The notes under the pieces: model-generated
What the model was told of the DNA's origin: nothing
The model's input: the letters and a program-made list of their open reading frames with translations, nothing else
Database searches by the model: none
Position numbers and translations under genes: made by a program
Part shown: piece after piece, positions 21,780-32,260 of the stretch
How positions within the stretch are numbered: position 1 is the stretch's first letter
Layout of the letters: each line of letters starts with the position of its first letter
Source: Calliopum simillimum
Lineage: Eukaryota > Arthropoda > Insecta > Diptera > Lauxaniidae
Assembly (NCBI GenBank): GCA_951812925.1
Contig: OX638370.1
Coordinates: 103,988,897-104,052,896, forward strand
DNA length: 64,000 nt
Direction of reading: 5' to 3'

Positions 21780-23720
21780 AAAAGGCTCCGGAAGTCATTG
21801 TTGAAAAACATTTGTGCAAATGTTTTGAATCTAATTCTGCCGTGGGCAGGACAGTGACATAGTAAATGTTCCAAGTTTTCCTCGTCATCGTCACTACATC
21901 AGCGACATCTGTTGTGCGCCAAGAGGCTCATTCTATGAGCATGGTATCCGATCAAGCAGTGACCAGTGGTAGCTCCTACAATAGTTCTGTATATTTTATT
22001 AGTAAGAGAATGTAGTCTGTTTGGTTATTTTGCTTGTTAGACCATCTCCAGTTAGCCTCACTGTAAAGCTCTTTCTGAAATATGTTATTCTAGTGTTGTA
22101 AATGAAGTGGTACGTTTAACGGTTCCTCTTCTATGAGAACCCCTGCTTTTGCTTGTTCATCTGCTACTTCGTTTCCATATAATATGCTCTGATCGGATAC
22201 CCAAATGTGGTATGTAACAAATTTACTGCCGAGGGATTGAAGTAAGTTGTAACATCGAAAGACTGACTTAGATTTAATTGTGCAGTTCATAAGATACTTG
22301 AGAGAAGCTTGGCTTATGCTTTCAAAGTCAACTTTTGTCATTACATCGCCGCCTTGCTAATTGCCTCCAGTTCAGCTTGGAATATATTTTTATTTTAGTT
22401 TTGAGTGATAGATGGGAATGAAAGTTCCAGCTCCTACCCCTGAATCTAGTTTAGAGCCATCCGTAAAGATATTTATGGAATGTGGTTGGTCCAAAATTCG
22501 GTTATCCCAGGTTTCTCTAGACTCTTTAATAACCGAGAATTTCCTATCAAAGTGAAGTGTTGGCCTACAGTAGTCGGTCGAGTATTTGCAAAAACTTTTT
22601 AGGTTGCTGTGCCCAAAATTACTGAAGTCAACTCCTTCATCTTCCTTAAGTGAAATTGCTGTCTCAAATGCTATTCCGTTCACATGTAAGTCAATAGGTA
22701 GCATGTTAAGGATAACATTTAGTAATTCTGCTGAAGTAGTTTTTAGAGCACCAGTAATGCTCAAGCACATGAGACGCTGAATTGTTTCTAGTAGTTTTAG
22801 GAGAGATTTATTTTCGAGTGCGTTCCACCAGATAAACAATCCATATAATAAAATTGGCTAAGCAATGGAGCAGTAAATCCAATGCGACGCATTAGATTCT
22901 TAGATCCAAGTACGACCACACATGAATTTGCAGGAACAGAAAGCATTGTTAGCTTTTACAACGCGTGTTTCAATATTTATTTTCAAATGTAGTTTTTGAT
23001 TTCGAATAACTCCTAGAAACTTGGCTGATTTTTATAAGTCAATGGTGATTCCTTTAATATGAATGCACCTGAAAGGTGGTATTTTATATTTCCTAGTGAA
23101 ACGCACAACTTGTGTTTTTGTTGGATTTATACTGAGACCACTTGTAGAGTACCATCTATCAAAAGATTGCATAGACGACTTAAGAAGTTCACTAAGTACG
23201 GTAAAGAATTTCCCATTTACCATTAGTATTTAATCATCAGCGTATGTAACTACTGTAGTGCCCTGTTGTTTCTTTAGAAACCGCCTTGTGGAGTGCCACA
23301 AATGGCTATTTTTTGCAAGGTTTCCGAGCCCTGCGTTGTTGTTATGAAACGGTAACTGATGAGTGTTTTAATACACCCAATCAGAAATTCAACCGAAGAA
23401 CCTCTATTAGTGTGTCATTTTAAATCTTATTAAACGCCCCTTCAATATTAAGGAACGCCGCTTAAGTATATTCCTTGTATTGAAGTGATTCTTTTTAACC
23501 ACACTGAATACTGCAGTTCATAAGTACCTACTTGCCCTTTTGGTAGGCATGCTGTGTTGGTGACAAGTAACATGCTTCTCTATTAGTCTTACAATATTAG
23601 GCATTGGAGTTGGAAACCTAATCACATTATCAACATTATCAAGGTCTCCACTTTTTGACGAGAGTGAGTAATCGAAGAAATATGTTAATAAAGATTTTTT
23701 CCCTCAATAGACAGCGTTTT
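21780..23720 (-). pseudogene. Non-LTR retrotransposon pol: RT, RNase H and C-terminal zinc motif, degenerate
   Basis: Read on the minus strand, the order is that of an R1/I/LOA-type LINE. RT domain A, FLNIEGAFNK, is near 23431-23458; GTPQGG is at 23281-23297; and the catalytic YADD box is at 23233-23244. GLSINPTKTQVV and a RKYKIPP thumb segment follow, then an FMCGRTW and LLYGLF connection. RNase H starts at INIFTDGSKLDSG (about 22450-22475) and ends near WVSDQSILYGNEVADEQ (about 22150-22210), where the usual GH of PGH is lost. A C-x2-C/H-x4-C-like tail (HLLCHCPAH) appears near 21840-21900. Many stops and frameshifts are present. The endonuclease half lies upstream or is missing. Confidence 0.85.
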
Positions 23721-24400
23721 CTTCATTTCGTGTTATGCTTTGCTAGCTTTCTGAGAGTAAGAGTTATCGGGTTGATGTCTATTTCCTGGAAGCATTTATT
23801 CTTGAGTTCTTATGAGACAAACTTTTAGTTGTAGCGAAATATTTTGTATGTAATATCTGAAATGGCGCCACAAGGTGTTGGGGAACAGTACTTCCCCTGA
23901 CTCGCAAAACAAGAGTGGTTTATTTTTAAGAGTCTCTTCAAACCGAAATGCTCTATGTCGGAATATGACGTTCTGTTCGATGAACAGGTGGAGCTATTGT
24001 ATTTTTCTTTTTTTTTAGTCTTTGCTGAAACAATGTAGCTTTTCCAGGGCCGGACTATAGTATTTAGTTATAGCCCTATGCTATTTGTGTGATGTGTGCT
24101 TCCAATTATCCAAATAATCTCTTTTTTTTGTGCCCCTTCATGCTGGTGCCCTATGCCTATGCCTAAGTTGGCCTCTCTACAAATCCAGATCAGAGCTTTA
24201 TCTTTTGCTTCTGTGAATAAAACAAAATTCTTAAAAAAAAAAAAAAAAAATCCATTACAGAAACAAAAATGGCAAAATGTTGCAACGTTGCCACATTTCA
24301 GTTAAAGCTCGTCGCTCGCACGTAATTTGTGCTAAGAAATTCCAACGCAATGAAAGAAATGAAATAAAAAAAATGAAAAAAAAAAATGAGAACGAAAAAG
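23721..24400. other. No gene recognised
   Basis: Mixed composition with a poly(A) tract at 24233-24250. A GCCTATGCCTATGCCTAAG short repeat lies at about 24153. Nothing coding is assigned. Confidence 0.4.
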
Positions 24401-25300
24401 TTTCCGCGCTTTAAATGGTTTGGTTGTACTTACGAGTATTTCGTGTAGTTGTTGTTGCCATTCCGCTGGTTTCATGACGAGATATCAGCGCCAAAATCAT
24501 TGCACACACACACACAGATATACAAACGAAAACAATTCTCACAAATACAATGCCAAACTGAGGCGAATTCACTTCAATGTGGTGGTGGTGTGCGTGCACG
24601 AATTGTATCTGCGCGGTACAAATTCGAAATTCGAACAAAATATTGAGTTCGTTCGGATTGCCATAAAATTGATGTTATTATTCGGGGGAAGAAGAGTGCT
24701 GAAGATTGCGGCAGTATGATGGAGAATGTGGTGGGGGGCAGTGGAGACAGAAAATACAAACGTAGCGAGCACATAATAAACAAAGCAATAGAGACGGTCG
24801 GTCGAACGAACAAACGACCGGCGACAACCAACGACGACGACGACTTTTATCATCAAATCGAACGAAGCCTATGAGTTTTTGTTGTTGTGTTGTGCGCTCG
24901 TTAATTCGCCGCATCGGTTGTTCGTTCGTTCGTTCGCTTCTTCGTCAGTTGCAGCAGCAGCAGCAAACCGAAAAAGGTCACATATTCATGAGATATAAAA
25001 ACAGCGCATAGCCACGTTGCCAAATTTCGTACGGAGTACTCAAACTTTCAAAAGCAAAATAAACTTTTGTACATTGTTGTTGTTGGCGTTGTTGTTGAGT
25101 TGTTTTTGTATTGTTGTTGTTGTTGTTGAAAATCAACTACGCCACACAAAGCAGATAGAAATGGCAACAAACGCTGGCTGTTTGTTGTTGCTGGCGCTGC
25201 TGTTGCTGCCTGCGTGTGTTGTTTCTTTTCTGTATCTGTGGAAAAGTTTTCGCCAAATTATGAAACCTCACGATTTGTAGAGTATCTACCAACAAAAAAA
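24401..25300 (+). promoter_or_regulatory. Candidate promoter island with small membrane-peptide ORF
   Basis: A non-repetitive island with CA and GTT microsatellites, (CGTT)n around 24917-24935 and (CAG)n at 24953-24965. TCAGTT at 24945-24950 matches the fly initiator consensus. TATAAAA at 24994-25000 is a TATA box about 30 bp upstream of the 25025-25030 region. I see no matching downstream element at the expected spacing from the initiator. The two signals imply different start sites, and both may be chance. Confidence 0.25.
25161..25280 (+). CDS. Possible small ORF, single-pass membrane peptide
   Basis: An ATG at 25161 in the longer frame opened at 25017 gives a 39-residue peptide beginning MATNAGCLLLLALLLLPACV, with a leucine-rich hydrophobic span (about residues 7-26) followed by a basic, polar tail (WKSFRQIMKPHDL). 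It lies about 160 bp downstream of TATAAAA at 24994. Against it: the hydrophobic part is encoded by a TTG/CTG repeat tract, so membrane character may be a by-product. Homology is unknown. Confidence 0.2.
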   Translation: MATNAGCLLLLALLLLPACVVSFLYLWKSFRQIMKPHDL

Positions 25301-26624
25301 CAAACGAGAGTAATATTTTTTTTGCTTTTATTGTAATTACGTTTTTTTTTTTGTTGCTTTTGTTGGCATCATTAACTTTGCTCTTGCATTTATTATGTAA
25401 CCAAAATTTAATAGGCCCATAAAATAAAGCAAACAAAATTTTTTATTAAAAATCCAATAGCAAAATTCCAAATGTTAAAGTTGACGAGAAGTGAATTCAT
25501 ATTTTGGTAGGTACTTATTTAATTGCAAACAAGACATTGTTCGTTCAATATTGAAAATGGAAGAGATGACCCATTTGATTTCATAGAACATTTAATAGTC
25601 TCGGATTTTGTGGATAGAGATGAAAATGATGTAAAGTTTACCAGAAGCGGAGAAAAATTGAAATCAAGGGGAATTTGTGGTTTCAGCTCAGGTTATTAAA
25701 GTTATCTTGGACGAACAATCCAATAGAAATTGTTTGAGTAAGACCTTTCAGAAAGACTATTCGACCAACTCCCAAAGCTGCGTACAAATTTCCTTTCTGA
25801 TGAGAACGAAGCCCATCTAAAACTTCTGTCGTTCTCTGAGTTACGACACCCCTCGGTTGTTTACAACTCCAAATAGACGCATTATATTAAGCAATTGCTT
25901 GATCGGGCAAGTGCTCAAAATTAAGCATACTTTCCCCGTGGTTTGGGACTTAACCACAGCCGCACAGCCTTTCCAATCTGACCATAGGCACCATAGAGCA
26001 GACCTCTAATCCATGGTACCAGAAATGTGGACACTCCATAACACTCCATAGCACAAGATTACAACTAGACTAAATGCTCTCATTTTGCAACCAATTTGCA
26101 AATTTGATCAGAATCTATTATATCCAAGCAGGATACCGCAGCAATCCTGCTACCAGATTAAAGTACTATGATGAGACTCGAAACAATGCTAGAACTTGAA
26201 AAAAACTAGAACATAAGAAAAGCACTTTAAGTGTTTATATGACGGCCTCATTAAAGTTATGCTCCATGGCTCCAATCAATGTTCGTTTGCTATTTTCGAA
26301 CTTAATCAATATTGGTATTATGACAAGGCTCAGGAAAACTTGTATCTAGCTGTTGAAACAAAATGAACCAAGCATTGTGCACGCTCGGTGACTCTAACTT
26401 TCAAATTGACCAGCAGAATACATGTACTCAAGAAAACCTTAATTGTAAAGTTTCTCGGGAAAACTCAATTTGATAATGGCACTCTCTAAAAATCTCTAAA
26501 GTGTTATGTTATCGATTACTTTAAGGTAAACTTTGTAGAAGGCTCCTTTTATAACTTAATCACTTCTCGTCTTTAAGGAAGAAGTTTCTGCCTGCAGATC
26601 GATTAATTGAAAGCGGTGCCTACT
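25301..26624. other. No gene recognised; possible decayed coding relic
   Basis: A frame near 25551-25690 reads IENGRDDPFDFIEHLIVSDF and further acidic residues before breaking. Pieces such as QPFQSDHRHHRADL appear near 25965-26010. It may be an old transposon or gene relic, but I cannot place it. Confidence 0.3.
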
Positions 26625-27478
26625 AAAAGGTGTTCCATTAAGACTTGTGGTACTTTGATTTTGAATAAAACGCAAACGGTTTGGAATTTTTCCAAATATT
26701 TTATTTCGTTCGAAAGGTCACACAATAAGATTATGCGTGGAAAATTATTTCGCGGATATGTTCACGACCGCGACTATTCCGTAGATATCTCACTCTTTTG
26801 GCCATATTTTCGATGACATTTTGCAATATGGCTTTTGGAATGGCCAGAATCACCGATGTGATATTGCTTTTCAAGTCCGGAGTTGTCTTCGGATCATTCA
26901 CATAGACTTTATCTTTCGTGTAACCCTACAGAAAAAAGTCAAATGGCGTCAAATCGCTTCATCTGGGCGGCCAATTCACATCACCGTGACGAGAAATTAC
27001 ACGGTTCGGGAATTTGCAACACAAAAAGTCTAAATTGAGACGAGTTGTGTGTGGTGTAGCGCCATCCAACATAGTGTGGTACCGCTCAGAGTTGACATTT
27101 TCAGTGTTTCCGTCCTCATCTTCGAAAAAAAAAAATGGCCCGACTCATGAACCACACCAAACAGTGATTCGAGGTGGATGCAATGGTTTCTTCACGAACA
27201 CTTCTGAGCCCGAGATATGGCAGTTTTGCTTTGTAGCATAGCTGCCGAGGTGGAAATGAGCCTCGTCCGAAAAGATGATTTTTTGGATTTTTTGGAATTG
27301 ACTTGGAGTTTAAGATCCAAAACTCGACGATTTCAGTGCGTTGTTCTTTCGTGTAGCGATCCATAGCTGAAATCCTTTACAGTCACGATGAAAATGACAT
27401 AAAATATGGCGGACAAGGGTCGATAGTCGCAGATTTTAATCGATAGCAAAGTACTACACCTACTATAAAAACACCCTA
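26625..27478 (-). mobile_element. Internally deleted DD41D (rosa-type) mariner relic
   Basis: The left end (AAAAGGTGTTCC, then GTGGTACTTTG) and right end (GTAGTACTTTG, then TATAGGGTGTTTTT on the minus strand) are diverged inverted repeats. The coding strand is minus. It is homologous to the intact element at 58242-59544 but much older, and lacks the region encoding about 100 residues between the N-terminal helix and the catalytic core. Confidence 0.75.
26640..27364 (-). pseudogene. DD41D transposase relic
   Basis: The ATG at 27362-27364 gives MDRYTKEQRTEIVEFWILN, clearly the N-terminus of this transposase group. After SKSI the reading jumps, with a frameshift, to IIFSDEAHFHLGSYATKQNC, which contains the first catalytic Asp. 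The second Asp is in MLDGATPHTTR. The third is in SDLTPFDFF, 41 residues from the second once a frameshift is allowed for. The C-terminus ends SRGREHIREIIFH. Several indels, a long internal deletion and a poly(A) slip near 27130 make it non-functional. Confidence 0.8.
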
Positions 27479-28180
27479 TATAAAGGAGAGATACGTATTC
27501 GAAATTTTTCGACGCAAATTTACGATTGTTGATTTCGAAAAATTTCGCCTGAACGGCTACGCCACTGCTTATTTATTATGGGTATAGAGCCTTGCCTGTC
27601 TTAAAGACGGTGCGGGGAAAAAGGGTCAGTTTTTCTCCACCTCTTAAAATCTAACAAGTAATTTTTTTACTACATATAATAAATGGACTGTATAATTAAA
27701 AAATAAATAAAAAACCAACAACGAAAGGTCGGAAATATAACATCAATGTACTCAACCCATGAACCTATATCGACAGCCGGAGCAACATACCCCCTTTGTT
27801 TCTCCCACAAAATACTCTACTGTAAACGTGGGAAATTAGGCTCATTAATTTAAAATTGTAGGTATCTAGTATAACACAAAACTGATGGTGTTACAAAAAG
27901 GAGCGCAGGAAGTGTTATGAGACAATTATACTTAACCCCCACCTCTGTAACATTATGTTGGCATACTACGCTAATACTCCATCAACAGTACTACGTCATT
28001 TAAGACCCCTAAACAGGGCATTAGCAGAATCATCAATAACAAAAACAGATTTTAACTTCAATTACTTCTTAATAACATTTTTTCATTCATATTATGAACT
28101 AAATTCATACAATTTCCAGCAACATATCAACTAAAAAGATTTAATTTCAGTTTCCGAAAGGCCATTTTTAAATTCAACAT
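27479..28180. other. No gene recognised
   Basis: AT-rich sequence with no motif on either strand. Confidence 0.4.
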
Positions 28181-28690
28181 CGAAAATGGAGAACAAACGC
28201 AAGTGTGCATTCAATTACATCAGTTGCACACTGACGCTCCCTTAGCAATCGCATTCGGTACAGCCGATCCAAACGACTTACCAAGCAGCCGGTTAGCATG
28301 CGACTGACTGGTGTCTGACTGTACCTACTTCACTGCGCTCTACAACGAACAGTACAGAAAACGCAAACGATAAAAATGGTCGGACTTCCCCTTTGTCGAA
28401 TTCATTGTGGTTATGCTGGCGGATTGCTATCAATTGGGGTGTTTCTCATTTACTGTGGGCATTACGAACAATCGCATGGATTGGTCGTTTTCAACGAAAC
28501 GAAGCCGATGTGGTCCGAAGTGCCTTGTGGTATCATTCAATTGGCTAAAAGTGGTTTTCATCGTTTTGCCGAATGTTGCCGAACTAGTTATAGCGTTGTA
28601 TTTCAGATACAGAGAGAAAGCAACCGAATGAAATTGTTGGCGGTGGCGACGGCAAGTAGAATGCGACCTTTTTCATTTTATGTGTAGATA
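28181..28690 (+). other. Non-repetitive island with 103-codon ORF of unknown nature
   Basis: ATG at 28376 (context AAAAATGG) opens 103 codons to 28687. The peptide begins MVGLPLCRIHCGYAGGLLSI and has one hydrophobic span (about residues 11-27), then mixed residues including several Cys. Upstream, TCAGTTGC at 28220 resembles an initiator. A second frame (28407-28631) overlaps. No homology is recognised and no splice sites are convincing. It could be a host 5' exon or chance. Confidence 0.25.
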
Positions 28691-29269
28691 CATTTATTTT
28701 TGGAAAATTTTCTGTTTTGTTTTTCTTCTTCAGATGGGAATAATGCGGTATGTGTGGTGTTACATAAAAAAAAAAATTGATTCCTATGAGAATGGGGTAT
28801 TTAAATAGTATTTAACGTTTGTTTTTTTTTTTTGTTTGTCTCTTTATTCAATCAGATAGCCAAATATGAAGATCTATTTACACAATCGACGTAGCCTTAA
28901 TAATGCGGAATAAAGCGAAAGTCTCGAGTTCGATCCCTTCGTGAACACAGAGAGGCAGTGAAATGTGTTTTGCATGACAAACCTACTCCTTATGCGTGCA
29001 GGCACATTACTATATTACAAGATTAGTAATATTCTTAGGCAAAATACTAAGCGCTTTGTCGTAAAGGAACATCCTCGAGAATTTTTCATTGCAATCTGAG
29101 AAAAAATTTTAATTTCTTACCTTGCGGCAAAAATCCACTATAGGCCACTACTACAGCAATACATTATTTAAAGCATCCAATGGTTGTTTACCAACTTACA
29201 CGCAAAGCCACCGTACAGTGGTTCCGATTGTATGGGAACGTCGACATATATCGATTTTTTGGCCAATTT
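28691..29269. other. No gene; weak B-box-like motif
   Basis: GAGTTCGATCCC (about 28926-28937) matches a Pol III B-box and is preceded by TAGCC at about 28892, but no tRNA folds. Otherwise AT-rich. Confidence 0.35.
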
Positions 29270-29530
29270 TCGATAAAAATTTATATATGAAGCAAAACAC
29301 GACAAGTGTATCAGCTGAAAATTTGTTTCGGATTTCGCTCAAATTTCGTAATATGGTAGATCCTGTGTGCAAGAACAATAATCCGGGAGGATTTGGTTCT
29401 AGTACCATTTGTTGAAATACAGGATGTTGAAGTTGGCGTTTTTGGTCATTTTCATGAAAAGGGTGATTTTTCAAAAATTTATAGCTTACACCAAAGTTTG
29501 TAAATTGAGTAACTAGTCCCATTCATTTTT
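29270..29530 (+). repeat. Dispersed repeat X, copy 2
   Basis: Matches copy 1 at 18445-18720 across most of its length; see the shared phrases there. Flanking sequence differs, so it is a dispersed unit. Confidence 0.7.
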
Positions 29531-29559
29531 AAGTGTACTTGGGTGCAAGCACATTTTAT

Positions 29560-29990
29560 TTAAAACACGAGGGGACAAGTGTGTATTTTTTCCATCTTTT
29601 AAGGGGGTGCCCCTACAAATATTTTATAAAAATATCAAAAAAATTCCTCGTTGCAGGAAAGGAACAAAATGTTCACAGACGACCCCCATTAATTTTTTTT
29701 CTCCAACTTTTTTTTCAAACATACTAGCCACTCCTAAAGGAGCCCCCCATACAAAGGTGATTATTTCTATCTAAATTTTGTATGGGAGGCCCCTTAAGGG
29801 GGGAAAAAAGACTGTAGTATGTTCAAGAAAAATGTTGCGGAGAAGAAATTAATTGGGGTATGTATGGGAGCCCCTTTAAGGAGTGAAAAAAATGGTGTAG
29901 TATATTTCAAAGAAATGTTTGAGAGGAAAAATTCAAGGGGGTCGGTGAACATTTTTTGCCTCTTTTGGCAATGAGGAATTTCTTTGATAT
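29560..29990. repeat. Inverted repeat with GGGGC[CT]CC arms
   Basis: AAGGGGGTGCCCCTACA, CACAGACGACCCCCATTAAT and CCTAAAGGAGCCCCCCATAC in the left half (29600-29755) are mirrored by TATGGGAGGCCCCTTAAGG, GGGAGCCCCTTTAAGGAG and AAGGGGGTCGGTGAAC in the right half (29785-29950). The phase of the G-rich boxes repeats about every 100-120 bp. Non-coding. Confidence 0.6.
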
Positions 29991-30309
29991 TCTTATCAGT
30001 TTTTTATTTAATATTTTTTTAATGACGGAACGAGCTAAGTAAAACACATGGCATCTGAATCACAACTGGCAAGTTAGTAGTACTGCACGTAGATTGTCGA
30101 CTCATAACTTCCCAATGGGAAAAATATCAAGTACTTCTTGAGAAAACACGTCCAAAGCGCTTGTTCTCAAAGAATTTCAGAAGCGCTTACACAATGATTC
30201 TTTGTAAGGCTGCAGTAATGCAAAGTGGGTCAATTGTATCCAAAATAGTCCAAATTTAATGCACAATTCGTCATTAAATTATAACATATGGCAGTACATT
30301 CATTGTGAT
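29991..30309. other. No gene recognised
   Basis: Includes TGGGTCAATTGTATCCAAAA and GTCCAAATTTAATGCAC (30225-30265). These resemble, in reverse orientation, the flank of the second dimeric tRNA-like element (about 53835-53910), so the dimeric element may be part of a larger unit. Confidence 0.4.
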
Positions 30310-30615
30310 GCATAGTAAACGATAGTGTATCGGTCTAAGGACTTGCGCTGCGTGGAGAGGTCCGGGTTCAAAACCTCCACTCGTTGATTTTCGATACCAA
30401 ATTTTAAATTTCTATTAATTTATACACAATTTGTTTGAAGAGTCTTCGGAGCGGAAAATGACACATATGTCCAATATAGCCGAGGAATAAAATAAAATAT
30501 AATAAAAAATCTTCACTCGCACTGAGATTCGAACCTGGAACACAATGCTCAGAAATATAAAACAAACTCTTAAGCACATTCGGTTATGAAACCTTTTGAC
30601 GTTTTCGTCTAAAAC
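30310..30615 (+). mobile_element. Dimeric tRNA-like (SINE-like) element, copy A
   Basis: Two tRNA-like modules point toward each other. On plus, TAGTGTATCGG (30323-30333) fits the A-box TRGYNNANNGG exactly and GGTTCAAAACC (30365-30375) is B-box-like. On minus, a B-box GGTTCGAATCT lies at 30525-30535 with a weak A-box TAACCGAATG at about 30578-30587. The whole block is about 80 percent similar, by eye, to the reverse complement of 53455-53762. A to B spacing of about 30 nt is right for Pol III type 2 promoters. No protein is encoded. Confidence 0.65.
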
Positions 30616-30720
30616 TTGAATTTTAAATGAAATTTTTGGAAATTTATAAATAAAATAAAAAAAATTCATGTAATGCATAAGAAGACAACTGACCCTTTTC
30701 TAGTATGAACGTAATGCATA

Positions 30721-32116
30721 ATAGTACAATCATTTGGGAGAAAAAAATGATGTTACCTGGAAAGTTTTGCGGGATTTCTGCAAATGAGTTATTTTATAGA
30801 TTTCGATGTGCTCTTTCAGAATTTCAACTTTGCTACCTCGTATCGTGTTCGCTCGAGCCGCCATATTGGAAAAATGGCGTCCAAAATCAGTTTATAACAA
30901 ATATCTCTTTAACGGTTATATTTAGAGAAAAATTTTTCAGGACAATGTTGTAGCTTATAAAATTTTCTATAAAAATGACCTTTGAATTGTTTTCGTACGA
31001 CTTATAACTCAGGAGATATCTTTATTCAAAATTTTAGAAAAATTAGTAAATTGTGAATGCCACTTATGAGTAGGCACAGTGATGTGTCAAGCTTATAATT
31101 ACGATAACTTATGAACGGTGAGTCGCACGTTTAAAATAAAAACACCTATTTATAGGGAATAACTTGTGCTACAAGTAACATATTATTTTTTTTTCATATC
31201 ACCTACAGTTAAGGAGATATTTTTCCCACAAACATAAAATTTTGAAAAAAAAAGTTTTTTCAAAATGGCTCCTAAACGGTTCGTCCTAGAAAAAAAATTG
31301 TCCATGCATTTTGTAGAACGTTCAATTTCCTATAAGGGTCTCTTCGAGCTGTTTTTTCGTCAGACTTACCCTTCATGAGATATAGCGTCTTGAAAATCAT
31401 TCAAAATTGAATATTGTTCTATGCGCCCTACTATGTTCAATTTTGAATGATTTTCAAGTCGCGATATCTCATGAAGGGTAAGTCTGACGAAAAAACAGCT
31501 CGAATAGACTCTTATAGGGAATTGAACGTTCTACAAAATGCATGGACAATTTTTTTTCTAGGACGAACCGTTTAGGAGCCATTTTGAAAAAACGTTTTTT
31601 TTCAAAATTTTAGGTTTGTGGGAAAAATATCTCCTTAACTATAGGTGATATGAAAAAAAAATAATATGTAGCTTGTAGCGCAAGTTATTCCCTATAAATA
31701 AGTGTTTTTATTTTAAACGTGCGGCTCACCGTTCATAAGTTATCGTAATTATAAGCTTGACATATCACTGTGCCTACTCATAAGTGGCATTCACAATTTA
31801 CTAATTTTTCTAAAATTTTGAATAAAGATATCTCCTGAGTTATAAGTCGTGCGAAAACAATTCAAAGGTCATTTTTATAGAAAATTTTATAAGCTACAAC
31901 ATTGTCCTGAAAAATTTTTCTCTAAATATAACCGTTAAAGAGATATTTGTAAAAAACTGATTTTGGACGCCATTTTTCCAATATGGCGGCTCGAGCGAAC
32001 ACGATACGAGGTAGCAAAGTTAAAATTCTGAAAGAGCACATCGAAATCTATAAAATAACTCATTTGCAGAAATCCCGCAAAACTTTCCAGGTAAAACTAC
32101 CAAATGATTGTACTAT
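30721..32116. repeat. Near-perfect palindrome, 692/684-bp arms, 20-nt loop
   Basis: The left arm (30721-31412) is repeated as its reverse complement in 31433-32116. Ends are ATAGTACAATCATTTGG and CCAAATGATTGTACTAT. In a 60-bp stretch checked (31107-31166 against 31681-31740) I counted two differences. The centre is ATTGTTCTATGCGCCCTACT. No transposase or other ORF is evident; the ORF at 31983-32228 runs through arm sequence. The arms contain phrases such as AACTTATGAACGGTGAG and CTCCTGAGTTATAAGTCG. A fragment related to the arms is at 18120-18235. A transcript would fold into a long hairpin RNA. Confidence 0.9.
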
Positions 32117-32149
32117 AAAGAGACAATTTAAAATGATTTTTTGTTTGAA

Positions 32150-32260
32150 TTTTTTTGTTAAAAACTTTGAATACGGACGTATCCCGGTTCGAATCGTAGT
32201 GCGGGCAATTCATTTCTTTGTTTTTTAATTGAGAGAGCGCTTACCGCCGCATTACAACAA
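32150..32260 (+). other. tRNA-like module
   Basis: GGTTCGAATCG (32186-32196) is B-box-like, followed by TAGTGCGGGCAATTCATTT, a T-rich tract and AATTGAGAGAGCGCTTACC. The order B-box, AGTGCGG, T-rich, AGCGCTT is shared with the modules at 8461-8600 and, in part, at 53529 and 54250. No complete tRNA folds. Confidence 0.45.

Noticed and set aside
28886..28945. tRNA gene from a B-box-like GAGTTCGATCCC
   Set aside because: No acceptor or anticodon stem can be formed.
31983..32228. 81-codon ORF starting in the palindrome arm
   Set aside because: Runs out of the arm into unrelated flank; the mirrored arm does not preserve the frame.
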